This document shows positions 19,326-28,835 of a stretch of 57,255 nucleotides of DNA, piece after piece (the stretch's first letter is position 1; each line of letters begins with the position of its first letter). The notes under the pieces are model-generated. The model was not told the origin of the DNA. It made no database searches and worked only from the letters and a program-made list of their open reading frames with translations. The DNA is from Acidobacteriaceae bacterium (lineage in GTDB: Bacteria > Acidobacteriota > Terriglobia > Terriglobales > Acidobacteriaceae), in NCBI GenBank assembly GCA_003151335.1, contig PLXE01000075.1:1-57255 (forward strand), given 5' to 3'. The translations under genes and the position numbers were made by a program.

Positions 19326-19802
19326 TCGGACTCTCCTTATTCGTCGCTCGGCCAGAGGCGCACCCGCGTGCGTCGTACGAGGACGGCGGTTGTATTGCGG
19401 TGAAGACTTTGCGGAACGACCTGCACACGCTTGCGCCAGCTTGCCCGGCGGAGCGGTGCGGCCTTCCGGATTAAGAATTCGGAACTGCGAACTGCATTGG
19501 TTAAGAAATTGGTGTGGCTTCGGGCTGCACCCGAAGCGCACAGAGAAAGCATACGCGCCGCCGCAACCCGTGGCTCATACAATGTTTTTATGGCCGGCAT
19601 AACGCGAGTTTATGCGACGCAAATACCTGATTCTGCTGACGAAAGGCGTCGCGCTCCCGTAGAATCGAGGTTGCCCCGATGAAATTCAAGATGCAAGGGG
19701 GCCTTGTCCACTGCACAGAAGTGAGCCCCGGCCGTTGTGATTGCGCACACTGAGTGCTGAATGCTAATGGCTAGTTGCTAATTGCTAATTGCTGCTTTTC
19801 TC
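19326..19802. promoter_or_regulatory. Divergent intergenic region between glnA and the LysR gene
   Basis: These 477 bp must hold the promoters of both genes; I do not see a clear -35/-10 pair. A possible 24-residue Cys-containing peptide (ATG 19679, stop 19753, GAGG eight bases upstream) is present but unsupported. The LysR-proximal end holds a 7-bp tandem repeat at about 19756-19798 (GCTAATT-type units). Confidence 0.4.
19756..19798. repeat. Heptamer tandem repeat (GCTAATT type)
   Basis: Five to six degenerate 7-bp units (GCTAATG, GCTAGTT, GCTAATT twice, GCTGCTT) lie just before the LysR start codon. The period equals that of the AGCTGTC and CAGTAGT repeats at 49.4-49.6 and 54.8-55.7 kb. 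Confidence 0.6.
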
Positions 19803-20711
19803 ATGGACTTCGATCAGCTCGAGACATTTCTGGAGGTCGCACGGCTCAGCAGCTTCTCGCGAGCGGCCGAGCGCCGCTTTCGCACCCAGCCGGCGATCTC
19901 GTCGCAGATTCGCGCCTTGGAAGAAGAAGTCGGGGCCAAGCTACTGGACCGCAGCGGCGGTAAGGTGGCCGTGACCGGGCCGGGCAAAGTCTTCCAGAAG
20001 TACGCCGAAGACGTGTTGGAGCAGCGCCGCGTCATGCTGGTGGCGCTGGCAGAGATGCATCGCGTGCCTCGCGGCGAGCTGGTCGTCTCCGCCAATGAAG
20101 GCACCTGCCTGCACATCCTGCCGGAAGTTTTCGCCGAGTTTAAGCGGCAGTACCCCAGCGTCGCGGTCAGCGTGAAGCGGCTGGAGCACAACAAGATTCT
20201 GGAGGCGATCATCGAGAACTCGTGTGACTTCGGAGTCGTGTCCATGCCGGTGCCCGACAAGCGCCTGACGGTGGTGCCCATCCATCGCGACGAACTGATC
20301 GTGATCACGCCGCCGCATCATCCCCTGGCTGGACAGAATAAAGCGAGCGTAGCGGAGGTTGTGGAGTATCCGCTGCTGCTGCCCAAGGTGGGCCGCACAC
20401 GCGACGCGCTGGAAATGCTCTTCCACGAACGCAAATTGAAGCCGAGGATATCCATGGAGCTGGACTCCAGCGAATTGCTGAAGCGCTTCGTCGCCGCCGA
20501 CGTGGGAATCGGGTTCATCCCGCGTTCCCACGTGGCCGAGGACCTGCAAGCCAACGCGCTGGCTGCGCTCACTCTGGCCGACGCCAGCATTCAACGCGAC
20601 CTGGCCCTGGTCTTCCGCAAAGACAAGGCGCTCAGCCGCGCCGCGCTGGCCTTCATCGACATTGCGGTGAAGCTGAAGGCCGCGCTGCCCGCGGCGATCA
20701 CGGTCCGATGA
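19803..20711 (+). CDS. LysR-family transcriptional regulator
   Basis: The 302-residue protein has an N-terminal winged helix-turn-helix (residues 1-60, FLEVARLSSFSRAAERRF then TQPAISSQIRALEEEVGAKL) and a C-terminal periplasmic-binding-like effector domain (about 90-295). The start at ATG 19803 (MDFDQLETF) fits the family; a start seven codons earlier is also open. It is divergent from glnA and upstream of the arginine decarboxylase gene by 112 bp, so it could control either. The effector is unknown. Confidence 0.88.
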   Translation: MDFDQLETFLEVARLSSFSRAAERRFRTQPAISSQIRALEEEVGAKLLDRSGGKVAVTGPGKVFQKYAEDVLEQRRVMLVALAEMHRVPRGELVVSANEGTCLHILPEVFAEFKRQYPSVAVSVKRLEHNKILEAIIENSCDFGVVSMPVPDKRLTVVPIHRDELIVITPPHHPLAGQNKASVAEVVEYPLLLPKVGRTRDALEMLFHERKLKPRISMELDSSELLKRFVAADVGIGFIPRSHVAEDLQANALAALTLADASIQRDLALVFRKDKALSRAALAFIDIAVKLKAALPAAITVR

Positions 20712-20823
20712 GCCATCCCGACATTTTTCTCATTTCTTATTGTTGTTTTCACACAATCGTCACGTTCTCGTGTGTTATTTTTGACGATCCGCTTACAACT
20801 ATCTCTGCTTTGGAGAATATACA

Positions 20824-21381
20824 TTGGCGAAAGACATGGTCCCCAAGCGCATCTTCCTCACCAAGGGCGTGGGGAAACACAGGGAGCGGCTCACCTCCTT
20901 CGAATTAGCACTGCGCGATGCTGGCATTGCCGCCCAGAACCTGGTGCGGGTGTCGTCCATCTTCCCTCCCAACTGCAAGCTTATTCCGCGCAAGGACGGA
21001 CTGCCGTACCTCTCGCCGGGAGAGGTCACGTTCGCGGTGGTGGCGGAGAACTCCACGCGCGAGCCGCACCGCCTGACGGCCGCCTCGATTGGACTGGCGA
21101 TTCCGGCTGACCGCAGTACCTATGGCTATTTGAGCGAGCATCACTCCTTCGGCGAGACTGACGACGTGGCCGGAGACTATGCCGAAGAGCTTGCCGCCGA
21201 GATGCTTGCCACCACGCTCGACGTGGAGTTTGACGCTGACAAGTCATGGGACGAGAAGAAAGAGGTCTATCGCCTGTCGAACAAGATCGTGCGCACCGCT
21301 AACATCACGCAGAGCGCCGTCGGTGACAAGCGTGGGCGCTGGACGACGGTGATCGCGGCTGCAATATTGATCTTCGAGTAG
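20824..21381 (+). CDS. pdaD: Pyruvoyl-dependent arginine decarboxylase
   Basis: The 185-residue proenzyme of the PvlArgDC family decarboxylates arginine to agmatine, the first step of a polyamine route. The self-cleavage site is visible in [12 protein letters not shown]: cleavage between Ser44 and Ser45 converts Ser45 to the pyruvoyl group. Other family segments are [13 protein letters not shown] and [20 protein letters not shown]. The start is TTG, with GGAG seven bases upstream (TTTGGAGAATATACA). A following hairpin at 21416-21441 probably ends the transcript. No agmatine-processing gene is in the window. Confidence 0.9.
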   Translation: MAKDMVPKRIFLTKGVGKHRERLTSFELALRDAGIAAQNLVRVSSIFPPNCKLIPRKDGLPYLSPGEVTFAVVAENSTREPHRLTAASIGLAIPADRSTYGYLSEHHSFGETDDVAGDYAEELAAEMLATTLDVEFDADKSWDEKKEVYRLSNKIVRTANITQSAVGDKRGRWTTVIAAAILIFE

Positions 21382-21407
21382 ATTCACCACAGAGACACAG
21401 CGGCACA

Positions 21408-21445
21408 GAGAAAAACAAAGGCGCGACTGCTCGCGCCTTTGTATC
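21408..21445. terminator. Hairpin terminator between convergent pdaD and M28 peptidase genes
   Basis: A perfect 11-bp stem (21416-21426 with 21431-21441, CAAAGGCGCGA, loop CTGC) lies between the two convergent genes. On the minus strand it is followed by TTTGTTTTTC, so it ends the peptidase transcript best and may serve both directions. Confidence 0.75.
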
Positions 21446-21450
21446 CATGC

Positions 21451-21500
21451 ATTGTCATCCTGAGCGAGCCCGCCGCGGGCGAGTCGAAGGATCTGCGGTT
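21451..21500. repeat. REP-type repeat (GTCATCCTGAGCGAG / GAGTCGAAGGATC)
   Basis: A single arm of the palindromic repeat family: GTCATCCTGAGCGAG, a GC hairpin core (CCCGCCGCGGGCG) and GAGTCGAAGGATC. Full two-armed copies are at 23315-23449 and 41564-41693. Confidence 0.7.
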
Positions 21501-21546
21501 CGCTGGCACGCAGACTCCTTCGTCTCAGCCTGCTAACTGCCAGCTG

Positions 21547-23241
21547 CTACTTGCTTCCCTTCGCCTTCGCGAACTCGTCGCCCGGCTGCCAACTTACTGT
21601 TGCCGGCTGATTTGCGGCCTGCCATCCCAGGGCGATTCCGAATTGCGCCATCACCGCGTCGCCGCGGAAATCCATCTCCGGATAGTACTCGTCGCTGGGC
21701 TGGTGATAGTGCTTGGTGACGTAGTCGCGGGCCTGCTGCTTGCCCCACTCCGCGTCATGACCCTGGTACTTATCGCCTTCGTTAAGGGAGAACGCCGGCA
21801 CTCCCGCGCGCGCGAAACTGAAATGATCGGAGCGATAATAGTGCCCTGCGCCGGGTTGCGAGTCAGGCACAATCGCCAAGCCGAACTCTTTGGCGGTACG
21901 TTCGACCGTGGGATAAAAAGTGGTGCGCTCCGCGCCTGAAACGTTCACTTGCTCCGGCACTCCGAGCGGAGGCAAGTCATCATAATTCAGGTCGAGCGAA
22001 ATCTCCTTCGCCGGGATCGGGGGATGCAAGCCCAGATACTCGGAGCCACGCAACCCCTGCTCTTCCGCCGTGACCGAAGCGAAGTACACGGAACGCCTGG
22101 GCGACTGCGGCGCTTCCGCAAAGGCGCGCGCTATCTCCAGCAGAATGCCGACACCCGTGCCATTGTCCTGCGCGCCGTTATAGATGTTGTCGCCCGCCAT
22201 GCCGGGCACGATTCCCAGGTGATCGTAATGCGCGCTGTAGATGACGGCCCCGGCCTTCAGCTTAGGATCGGAACCCTCGCGCTTGGCGATTACATTGCTC
22301 GACTCAAACGGCCGTACTGTGCTGACGATGTGGAGCTTCAGCTTGGCCGGCAACGTGACCGCCTTGAAGCCCGGCTTCTGCGCTGCCGCCATCATCTCGT
22401 CCAGGTTCATGCCGCAAGCCGCGGCAAGTTTGGCGGCGACGTCGAGCTGAATCCATGAGGCGACCTTCAACTTGGGAGCCTGGTCGTCACGCAGATACGC
22501 GCGCTCGCCCGACCACGAGTTGCGCACCACGTTCCAACCGTAGCTGGCCATCTCGGTCTTATGAATGAGGATGACACCCGCCGCTCCCATGCGCGCCGCC
22601 TGTTCGTACTTATAGGTCCAACGGCCGTAGTACGTGAGGGCCTTGCCGCCGCCGAAAAACTTGGGATCGTCCGACGGCGGCTGGTTGACCATCATGAGCA
22701 GCACCTTGCCCTTCACGTCGACGTCCTTGTAGTCGTTCCAGTTGAACTCGGGCGCGTCGATGCCGTAGCCCATCCACACGATGGGAGCGTCCACGTCGTC
22801 CACCGTCCTGCTGGTTTCGTCCATGGCGACGACGTCCACGCGGTTGCGCAGGTTCATGGGCTCGCCCTTCTCGGGCACGAGAGCGAACGTGGAGTCATCC
22901 TGGGTGGCAATGCCCAGCATCGCCACCTTCTGCAGATAGCTGCCGTTGTCGCCGGCAGGCTGCAGTCCGTACAACGCAAACTGCGTGGCAATGTACTCGG
23001 CAGCGATATCGCCGCCACGCGCGCCGGTGCCGCGGCCCTCCAGCAGATCGCTGGCCAGAAACTTCACGTGCGCGCGAATCTTCTCCGGATCGACGGAGGC
23101 CATGGCCTGTTCCGCCGCCGGAGAAAGCGCAGCGACATGCGGTACGGGCAGTGTGGCTTTCGTGGAACTCTGAGGCGCCTGGGCCAGCAAAAGAGCGGCG
23201 GTGAGTGGAAGGATGAGGGCAATCAGTGTTGGTCTGCGCAT
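21547..23241 (-). CDS. Secreted M28-family zinc aminopeptidase with PA domain
   Basis: The 564-residue protein has a signal peptide (residues 1-20), an N-terminal helical segment (HVKFLASDLLEGRGTGARGG), a protease-associated (PA) insert (about 140-290) and a C-terminal M28 peptidase domain. The di-zinc ligands can be placed in YSAHYDHLG, GAQDNGTG, TAEEQGLRGSEY (catalytic Glu region) and YRSDHFSFARAGVPAF. The family removes N-terminal residues from peptides outside the cytoplasm. It converges with pdaD, with a shared hairpin terminator region. Together with the M13 pair it suggests peptide scavenging. Confidence 0.9.
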   Translation of the reverse strand: MRRPTLIALILPLTAALLLAQAPQSSTKATLPVPHVAALSPAAEQAMASVDPEKIRAHVKFLASDLLEGRGTGARGGDIAAEYIATQFALYGLQPAGDNGSYLQKVAMLGIATQDDSTFALVPEKGEPMNLRNRVDVVAMDETSRTVDDVDAPIVWMGYGIDAPEFNWNDYKDVDVKGKVLLMMVNQPPSDDPKFFGGGKALTYYGRWTYKYEQAARMGAAGVILIHKTEMASYGWNVVRNSWSGERAYLRDDQAPKLKVASWIQLDVAAKLAAACGMNLDEMMAAAQKPGFKAVTLPAKLKLHIVSTVRPFESSNVIAKREGSDPKLKAGAVIYSAHYDHLGIVPGMAGDNIYNGAQDNGTGVGILLEIARAFAEAPQSPRRSVYFASVTAEEQGLRGSEYLGLHPPIPAKEISLDLNYDDLPPLGVPEQVNVSGAERTTFYPTVERTAKEFGLAIVPDSQPGAGHYYRSDHFSFARAGVPAFSLNEGDKYQGHDAEWGKQQARDYVTKHYHQPSDEYYPEMDFRGDAVMAQFGIALGWQAANQPATVSWQPGDEFAKAKGSK

Positions 23242-23314
23242 AAAAGGAAGTCTCCAGTGGAGTTAGGGATGAGAGCAGAAACTCATCATTCTACGCGAAA
23301 GGGAGAGAGTAAGT

Positions 23315-23449
23315 GTCATGCTGAGCGAGCGTTCGCCGGGGTCAGCGGACGCGAGTCGAAGCATCCCTACAGCACAGCCTATTTTCGTGGCAGCTATAGG
23401 GGTCCTTCGACTCGTCGGTCGCCGCGGCGACCTCCTCGCTCAGGATGAC
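23315..23449. repeat. Two-armed REP palindrome
   Basis: A 135-bp imperfect inverted repeat. The left arm runs from GTCATGCTGAGCGAG to GAGTCGAAGCATCCCTA; the right arm runs from TATAGGGGTCCTTCGACTC to CTCGCTCAGGATGAC. It lies between the M28 peptidase promoter and the PEP-CTERM gene end. Confidence 0.8.
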
Positions 23450-23503
23450 CGCTTTAAGGCGCCATGCTCAGCCAGTTTCTGGTTGATGCCTTCGACGTCG
23501 TTA

Positions 23504-24178
23504 TCAGGTGTTCAGCTTACGACGCAGAAGGCCCGCAAGCCCCACTAGTCCCGAACCGAACAGCAGGATGCTGCCGGGTTCCGGGGTGGTTCCGCTGCCG
23601 CTGCCGCCAATGGTGAAATCCTCCGAAGGAATCGTGCCCAGGGTGTTTTCATAGGCGATCGACGGGCAGCCCGCGGAGTGGCAGCCAACGCCGCTATTCT
23701 CGTCCCAGTAAACGGGCTCAAGGGGCTGGACCGTAGTAGCGTTGGCCAGAGTCAGGTAGTACCCTTGGCCGCCTATTTCCGGTACGTTGAGGTTCGACAC
23801 CGTGATCAGATCGATCTGGTAGCCAAAGTTGTTAATGAACAGAAATTGGTCGGTCAGGTTGCTGCCGGTGGCCGTACCGAAGCCCACAATCGTTCCGCAA
23901 CCACTGCCGGGATCGGAGCACGGACCAGTGCTGAGGATCCAGTCCACTCCGTTGACCACGGTTCCCGGGATAACCCGCACGCCAAACTCAAAACCGTTAA
24001 CCGACGTACCCGCAGCCAGGTAGCTGTCACTGACCGTAAATCCGAAGTTGATGGTCCAAGCGTCGACGTTGCCGTTGATTGGACCGTTTTCGTACGTCCA
24101 ACTCCCGGCCCAGGCCGGCAGCGCAGCCAACGCCAGACAGAAAATAGTGAGCAAAGCGATACGAATTTTCACAGGCAC
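23504..24178 (-). CDS. PEP-CTERM sorting-signal exoprotein
   Basis: The 224-residue secreted protein has a signal peptide (residues 1-25, ending ALPAWA) and a C-terminal PEP-CTERM tripartite signal: TPEPGS, a hydrophobic helix (ILLFGSGLVGLAGLL) and a basic end (RRKLNT). These proteins are thought to be cut and anchored by exosortase and are usually linked to exopolysaccharide. Four Cys residues in two pairs (PCSDPGSGC and CHSAGC) suggest disulfides. The middle shows no known domain. The start is GTG at 24178 behind GGAGGAGGG. No exosortase gene is in the window. Confidence 0.88.
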   Translation of the reverse strand: MPVKIRIALLTIFCLALAALPAWAGSWTYENGPINGNVDAWTINFGFTVSDSYLAAGTSVNGFEFGVRVIPGTVVNGVDWILSTGPCSDPGSGCGTIVGFGTATGSNLTDQFLFINNFGYQIDLITVSNLNVPEIGGQGYYLTLANATTVQPLEPVYWDENSGVGCHSAGCPSIAYENTLGTIPSEDFTIGGSGSGTTPEPGSILLFGSGLVGLAGLLRRKLNT

Positions 24179-24265
24179 TGAACCCTCCTCCGAGTTTCGA
24201 GTGCCGAGTATTTAATCCCGACCGGCCCCGCGAGTCAATGCAATTGTGTTTGGGACGGACGTCAT

Positions 24266-24343
24266 TTACCACGGAGACACCGCGGACACGGGGTTTTGGT
24301 TTCTATCGAGTTTCCTCTGTGATCTCCGTGCCTCCGTGGTTAA
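24266..24343. repeat. CCACGGAG-type inverted repeat
   Basis: TTACCACGGAGACACCGCGGAC on one side (24266 onward) faces its imperfect complement ending CCTCCGTGGTTAA at 24343. A second, longer member is at 48141-48293. It sits between an M13 gene end and the PEP-CTERM gene start and may act in transcript ending. Confidence 0.6.
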
Positions 24344-24378
24344 TCTTCTTCCTGTGGGTGGGCCGCAGGCCGTGTGTG

Positions 24379-26424
24379 CTACCAGACCCGGCAAGTCGGT
24401 TTGCGCACCATGGGCGCATCGGGCTTGCAGTTGTAGGCCTTCTGGAACTCGGGCATGTTTCCGACCACGCCGTTGACCCGGAATTTGCCCGGCGAGTGCT
24501 CATTGACTCCGGCCATCATGCGGGCGAACTCAGGACGGTCATTCTCGCACCAGACCTGGCCCCAGCCGACGAACAGACGCTGCTCGGGAGTGAAGCCGTC
24601 AATGGACTTTTGCGGAGCATTGCCCAGCACGTCCAGCAGCGCCATGTCGGCAATGCGCAGCCCGCCGTTGTCGGCCGTATTTTCGCCCAGCGTTAGCTGT
24701 CCGCGAACGTGAACGTCATCCACTGCGACGAAGCTGTCGTACTCCTGGACGACGCACCCCTCCAACTTGTCGAACTGTTCGCGGTCCTTGGGAGTCCACC
24801 AGTTGCGCAGATTTCCCTGGGCATCAAACTGGCTGCCTGAATCGTCAAACCCGTGCGTGAGTTCATGGCCGATGACCGCGCCAATGGCGCCGAAGTTCAC
24901 CGCATCGTCAACTTTGGGATCGTAGAATGGCGGCTGTAGAATGCCCGCCGGGAAGTTAATGTTGTTCTCCTGCGGATTGTAATAGGCGTTGACCGTGGGC
25001 GGTGTCATGCCCCATTCGCTGCGGTCCACCGGCTTGCCGATCTTGTTCAACTGCCGCTTGAACTCGAATTGATTGGCACGCTGTCCATTGCCCAGCGCGT
25101 CGCCGCGGACGATGGTCAGCGTACTGTAATCGCGCCATTTGTCGGGATACCCGATCTTGTTCTCGATGTGCGCCAGTTTGTCGAGCGCCTGCTTCTTGGT
25201 GTCGTCGGTCATCCACGACAGCTCGGTGATGTCGGCCTTGAGCGCAGCCTCGAGTTCATGGACCATCTTCAGAGTGGCGGCCTTGCTCTCAGGAGGAAAT
25301 TCTTCGGCGACATACGCCTTGCCCAGGGCCTCTCCCAAATCTCCGTTGGTAAGCTGCACGCAGCGTTTCCAGCGGGGACGAAGCTCCTTGGCTCCTGTAA
25401 GGACCTTTCCGTAGAAGGCGAAGTTTTCGTTGACAAAGGCAGTTGGCAGCAACGGCGCGGCATGATGTGCCGTCTGCCAGCGAAGATAAGTCTTGATGTC
25501 TTCCACATTGCTGGTCGCCACCAGCTGGTTCATGCCCTTCACGAAATCGGGCACGGATACATCGAGGCTATCGAAGCCGGGGCTGGCAACGCTAACGAAA
25601 TACTCTTTCCAGGCAAAAGCGGGACTCAGTTGTTGAAGCTGAACGGTGGTCATCTTGTGATAGACCTTGTTGGGATCGCGCCGCTCCACTCGATCCATCG
25701 CGGCCTTCGCCAGCTCGCTCTCGAGGGTCAGGACAGTCTTGGCATCGGCGGCAGCCTTCAGCGGCGGCTCGCCCAGCAACTGGAACATGTTGGTCACGTG
25801 CTGGACATACTGGTTGCGCAGTTCGACTGACTTCGCATCCGTCTTCAGGTAGTAGTCGCGATCAGGAAGGCCCAGCCCACCCTGATCGGTGCCGGCAATT
25901 TCCATCATGGAGTCTTTGGCGTCCGGCTCGGAGCCGAAATCAAACAGCACATGGACGCCATTGTTGTGCAGCTCGCCGATGAGCACCGGCAATTGCGTTT
26001 TGTCCTTGAGCGCAGCAATGCGTTCCAGCATCGGCTTCAGCGGGGCCGTCCCCTTGGCGTCGATGCCGGTCTCGTCCATGCAGGAGTGGTAATAGTCGCC
26101 GATCTTCTGGTCGTTGGACGAACGGCCGGGATTGTCGGTCGAGGTCTTATCGAGAATATTGCGCAGGATCAACTGATTGCGTTCGTGCAGTTCGTTGAAC
26201 CGGCCCCATTCCGGTTGGTCCGCCGGAATGGAATTGTTCTTGATCCAGTTGCCGCAGGCGTATTGGTAGAAATCGACGCAAGGGTCGGCGGACTTGTCCA
26301 TCGCATTCAGATCGAAGCTAGGGACGTTTTTAATTTGCTCAGTGGAGGAGCTGGCCGGGCTTTGCGCCTGCGCCGCGATTCCAACAAGCAACAGCACGCA
26401 AGCGATCAGAGAGAGATGTCGCAT
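24379..26424 (-). CDS. M13-family zinc metallopeptidase (neprilysin/PepO-like), copy A
   Basis: The 681-residue secreted endopeptidase has the M13_N domain beginning at about residue 40 (DPCVDFYQYACGNWIKNN) and the catalytic M13 domain at the C-terminus. The zinc site VIGHELTHGF supplies His520, Glu521 and His524, the third ligand is Glu581 in GENTADNGG, and the end KPTCRVW is the usual family terminus. The signal peptide starts at ATG 26424 (MRHLSLIACVLLL), behind GAGG six bases upstream; a longer open frame up to 26688 overlaps a terminator region and is not used. The paralogue at 26594-28654 is directly upstream but separated by a terminator. Confidence 0.93.
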   Translation of the reverse strand: MRHLSLIACVLLLVGIAAQAQSPASSSTEQIKNVPSFDLNAMDKSADPCVDFYQYACGNWIKNNSIPADQPEWGRFNELHERNQLILRNILDKTSTDNPGRSSNDQKIGDYYHSCMDETGIDAKGTAPLKPMLERIAALKDKTQLPVLIGELHNNGVHVLFDFGSEPDAKDSMMEIAGTDQGGLGLPDRDYYLKTDAKSVELRNQYVQHVTNMFQLLGEPPLKAAADAKTVLTLESELAKAAMDRVERRDPNKVYHKMTTVQLQQLSPAFAWKEYFVSVASPGFDSLDVSVPDFVKGMNQLVATSNVEDIKTYLRWQTAHHAAPLLPTAFVNENFAFYGKVLTGAKELRPRWKRCVQLTNGDLGEALGKAYVAEEFPPESKAATLKMVHELEAALKADITELSWMTDDTKKQALDKLAHIENKIGYPDKWRDYSTLTIVRGDALGNGQRANQFEFKRQLNKIGKPVDRSEWGMTPPTVNAYYNPQENNINFPAGILQPPFYDPKVDDAVNFGAIGAVIGHELTHGFDDSGSQFDAQGNLRNWWTPKDREQFDKLEGCVVQEYDSFVAVDDVHVRGQLTLGENTADNGGLRIADMALLDVLGNAPQKSIDGFTPEQRLFVGWGQVWCENDRPEFARMMAGVNEHSPGKFRVNGVVGNMPEFQKAYNCKPDAPMVRKPTCRVW

Positions 26425-26540
26425 GTATGACCTCATTTTGAAGTTAAGTGCCAAAGTTTGTACCCCAAGAATAACCTGAGCACGAACCAAGGAGTCCTGA
26501 CGCATAGGATGGGCCAACCGTGGATACGTACTGATCAACG

Positions 26541-26574
26541 CAAAAGTTCGGCAGGAACCGAAAGCCTGCCGAAC
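26541..26574 (-). terminator. Rho-independent terminator after M13 copy B
   Basis: A perfect 10-bp stem (26546-26555 with 26565-26574, GTTCGGCAGG) is followed on the minus strand by TTTTG. It lies 20 bp after the stop of copy B and 117 bp before the start of copy A, so the two peptidases are probably separate units. Confidence 0.75.
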
Positions 26575-26593
26575 ATCTGAGTGCGCTATAGCG

Positions 26594-28654
26594 CTACCAG
26601 ACCCGGCAGGCGTTCTGGCGCACCATCGGCTGGGCCGCCTTGCAACCGAACGCCTCCTCGAAAGCAGCCGAATTCTGCACCGCCCCATTGACCCGCCAGC
26701 GTCCAGGTGAGTGCGGGTCCGTGATGGCCAACACTCGGGCCTGCTGGTCGGTCACGTTCTGGCACCAGATCTGGCCATAGGCCAGGAAGAAGCGCTGCTG
26801 TGGCGTGTAACCGTCAATGGGCTTCACCGGCGTGTTGCCGATGATATTCATCAGTGCCATGTAGGCCAGCTTAATGCCACCGTTATCGGCGGTGTTCTCG
26901 CCGAGGGTGAGTTTGCCGTTGACGTGCACCTCGCCTTTGTCGTCCTTCACCGCGACGAAGCTGGAATATTCATCGGCGGTGCAGCTCGCACGTTCCTCGA
27001 AGGCCTTGCCGTCCTGCGCCGTCCACCAGTCCTTCAGGTTCCCCTGAGCATCGTACTTGCGGCCCTGATCGTCGAAGCCGTGGGTCAGCTCGTGGCCGAT
27101 GACGACCCCGATGCCGCCATAGTTCACCGCGTCGTCCATGTTCATGCCGTAGAACGGCGGTTGCAGAATGCCGGCAGGAAAGTTGATGTCGTTCATCGGC
27201 GGACGGTAATAGGCATTCACCGTCGGCGGCGTCATCGACCAGTCTTTGCGGTCCGTGGGCTTCTCCATCTTGTTGTACTGGCGACGGGTCTCGAACGCGG
27301 CAGCGCGAGTCGCGTTGCCGGCGTAATCGTCGCGTTTGACGATCACCGTGCTGTAATCCCGCCAGGTATCGGGATAGCCGATGTTGTTGACGATGGCGGC
27401 CAGCTTTACGTACGCCTGCTGCTTGGTGGTGTCAGACATCCAGGTTAACTGCCCGATGTCGCTGTGCATGGCCTGCTCTATGGCTTGCACCATTTTGACG
27501 GTGCGCACCTTATTGTCCGAGCCAAATACCTTGTCCACATAGAGCTGGCCCAAGGCCATGCCGAGGTTGTGGTCGGTGGACCGGATGCAACGCTTCCAGC
27601 GCGGCTCAATTTCCTTTTGCCCGGCCATGTACTGGCGATTGAACTGAAAGTCTTCGTCCACGAATGCCTTGGGCAGCAACGGTGCGTAGCTGGCGAGCAC
27701 GTGCCACCGTAGATAGGTCTTCCAGTCGTCGAGTGCCACCGCGTTGAGCTGCTGATTCACTGCCTTGAAGAAATCCGGATTGCCGACGTTCAGGCTGGCG
27801 AACTTGGGCGAGCCGTTATCGGCGAAATATCGGGTGAGATCCAAGTTCGGGGCGAGAGCAGCGATCTCCGTCGTCGGCATCATGTGGTCGCGCGTCTTGG
27901 GATCGCGGCGCACGGTCCGATCCATGGCGGCCTTCGCCAGCTCGGTTTCGACGGCAAGCACCGTCTTGGCTTCGGCGGCGGCGGCCTCCGGTTTATCGCC
28001 TGCCAGCTCGAACATCTTCTGCACGTGCTCTTGATACTTTTGCCGCGTCTCCACCGACTTGGCATCGTCTTTGAGGTAGTAGTCGCGATCGGGCAGCGTG
28101 ATTCCACCCTGATCGAGGTTCGGGATGGTCAAACTGGAATCGTGCATGTCGGGCATGGGATAGAAACTGAACAGCACCGGGATGCCCTGGCTATGCATGT
28201 AGGCGACCTGCGGAATGATTTCCTGCTTGGTCTTGATGGCGGCGATGCGCTCCATCTCGGACTGCAGCGGTGCAGTCCCCTTTTTCTCGACCGTGCTCTC
28301 GTCCATGCACGCAGCATAATAGTCGCCAACTTTCTGCTGGATGGCGCTGTGCTTTCCGTTCGCCTGAGCCTGGTCGAGGATGTCGCGCAGGACATAGAGA
28401 TTGTGTTCATCCAGCGCATTGAAGCGTCCCCATCTTGTCTTGTCCGCCGGAATGGGATTGTTCTTCATCCAATTTCCGCACGAATATTGGTAGAAATCCA
28501 CGCAGGGATCGACGGTCTTGTCGATGGCCGTCAGGTCGAAGTTGGGGATTTGCTGGGGTAGCTCGGAGGAAGAAGAAGTAGTAGGCGCTGTCTGGGCCAC
28601 GGAAAGTGCGGTAGCCAGCAGCAGTGGGAGAACGGCGAGAGAACGGATCCGCAT
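26594..28654 (-). CDS. M13-family zinc metallopeptidase, copy B
   Basis: The 686-residue paralogue of the downstream gene has the same order: signal peptide (MRIRSLAVLPLLLATALSVA), M13_N domain (DPCVDFYQYSCGNWMKNN) and catalytic domain with VIGHELTHGFDDQG (His521 onward) and GENTADNGGI, ending QNACRVW. The ATG at 28654 has GAGG five bases upstream. M13 enzymes cut peptides of limited size outside the cytoplasm. The two copies are clearly homologous throughout but differ a good deal, so the duplication is not recent. Confidence 0.93.
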   Translation of the reverse strand: MRIRSLAVLPLLLATALSVAQTAPTTSSSSELPQQIPNFDLTAIDKTVDPCVDFYQYSCGNWMKNNPIPADKTRWGRFNALDEHNLYVLRDILDQAQANGKHSAIQQKVGDYYAACMDESTVEKKGTAPLQSEMERIAAIKTKQEIIPQVAYMHSQGIPVLFSFYPMPDMHDSSLTIPNLDQGGITLPDRDYYLKDDAKSVETRQKYQEHVQKMFELAGDKPEAAAAEAKTVLAVETELAKAAMDRTVRRDPKTRDHMMPTTEIAALAPNLDLTRYFADNGSPKFASLNVGNPDFFKAVNQQLNAVALDDWKTYLRWHVLASYAPLLPKAFVDEDFQFNRQYMAGQKEIEPRWKRCIRSTDHNLGMALGQLYVDKVFGSDNKVRTVKMVQAIEQAMHSDIGQLTWMSDTTKQQAYVKLAAIVNNIGYPDTWRDYSTVIVKRDDYAGNATRAAAFETRRQYNKMEKPTDRKDWSMTPPTVNAYYRPPMNDINFPAGILQPPFYGMNMDDAVNYGGIGVVIGHELTHGFDDQGRKYDAQGNLKDWWTAQDGKAFEERASCTADEYSSFVAVKDDKGEVHVNGKLTLGENTADNGGIKLAYMALMNIIGNTPVKPIDGYTPQQRFFLAYGQIWCQNVTDQQARVLAITDPHSPGRWRVNGAVQNSAAFEEAFGCKAAQPMVRQNACRVW

Positions 28655-28835
28655 GTTTGCCTCGTGTATGAATTGGCGCTCCACGGCAAGCCAGCCAGCT
28701 TGCGAGGCGCGCTGACAAAAGATAGGGCCAAGTGCGTCTTGCGGAGACGAAGAAGATCTCCACAAGAAACACTACTACAACGGCTATTAGACTGGGAAAT
28801 TAGTGCCGGGTGAGCGGGAATAAAGTGGCAGCTTC

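Noticed and set aside
18402-19403. 333-codon plus-strand frame opposite glnA
   Set aside because: It is antisense of glutamine synthetase with His/Val-rich composition typical of such shadows.
19679-19753. 24-residue Cys-containing peptide in the glnA-LysR gap
   Set aside because: The start has only a weak ribosome-binding site at a long distance, and nothing else supports it.
23450-23512. Minus-strand stretch reading NDVEGINQKLAEHGALK just after the PEP-CTERM stop
   Set aside because: It looks like the tail of a protein but is too short, has no homologue I can name, and no start; a search would be needed.
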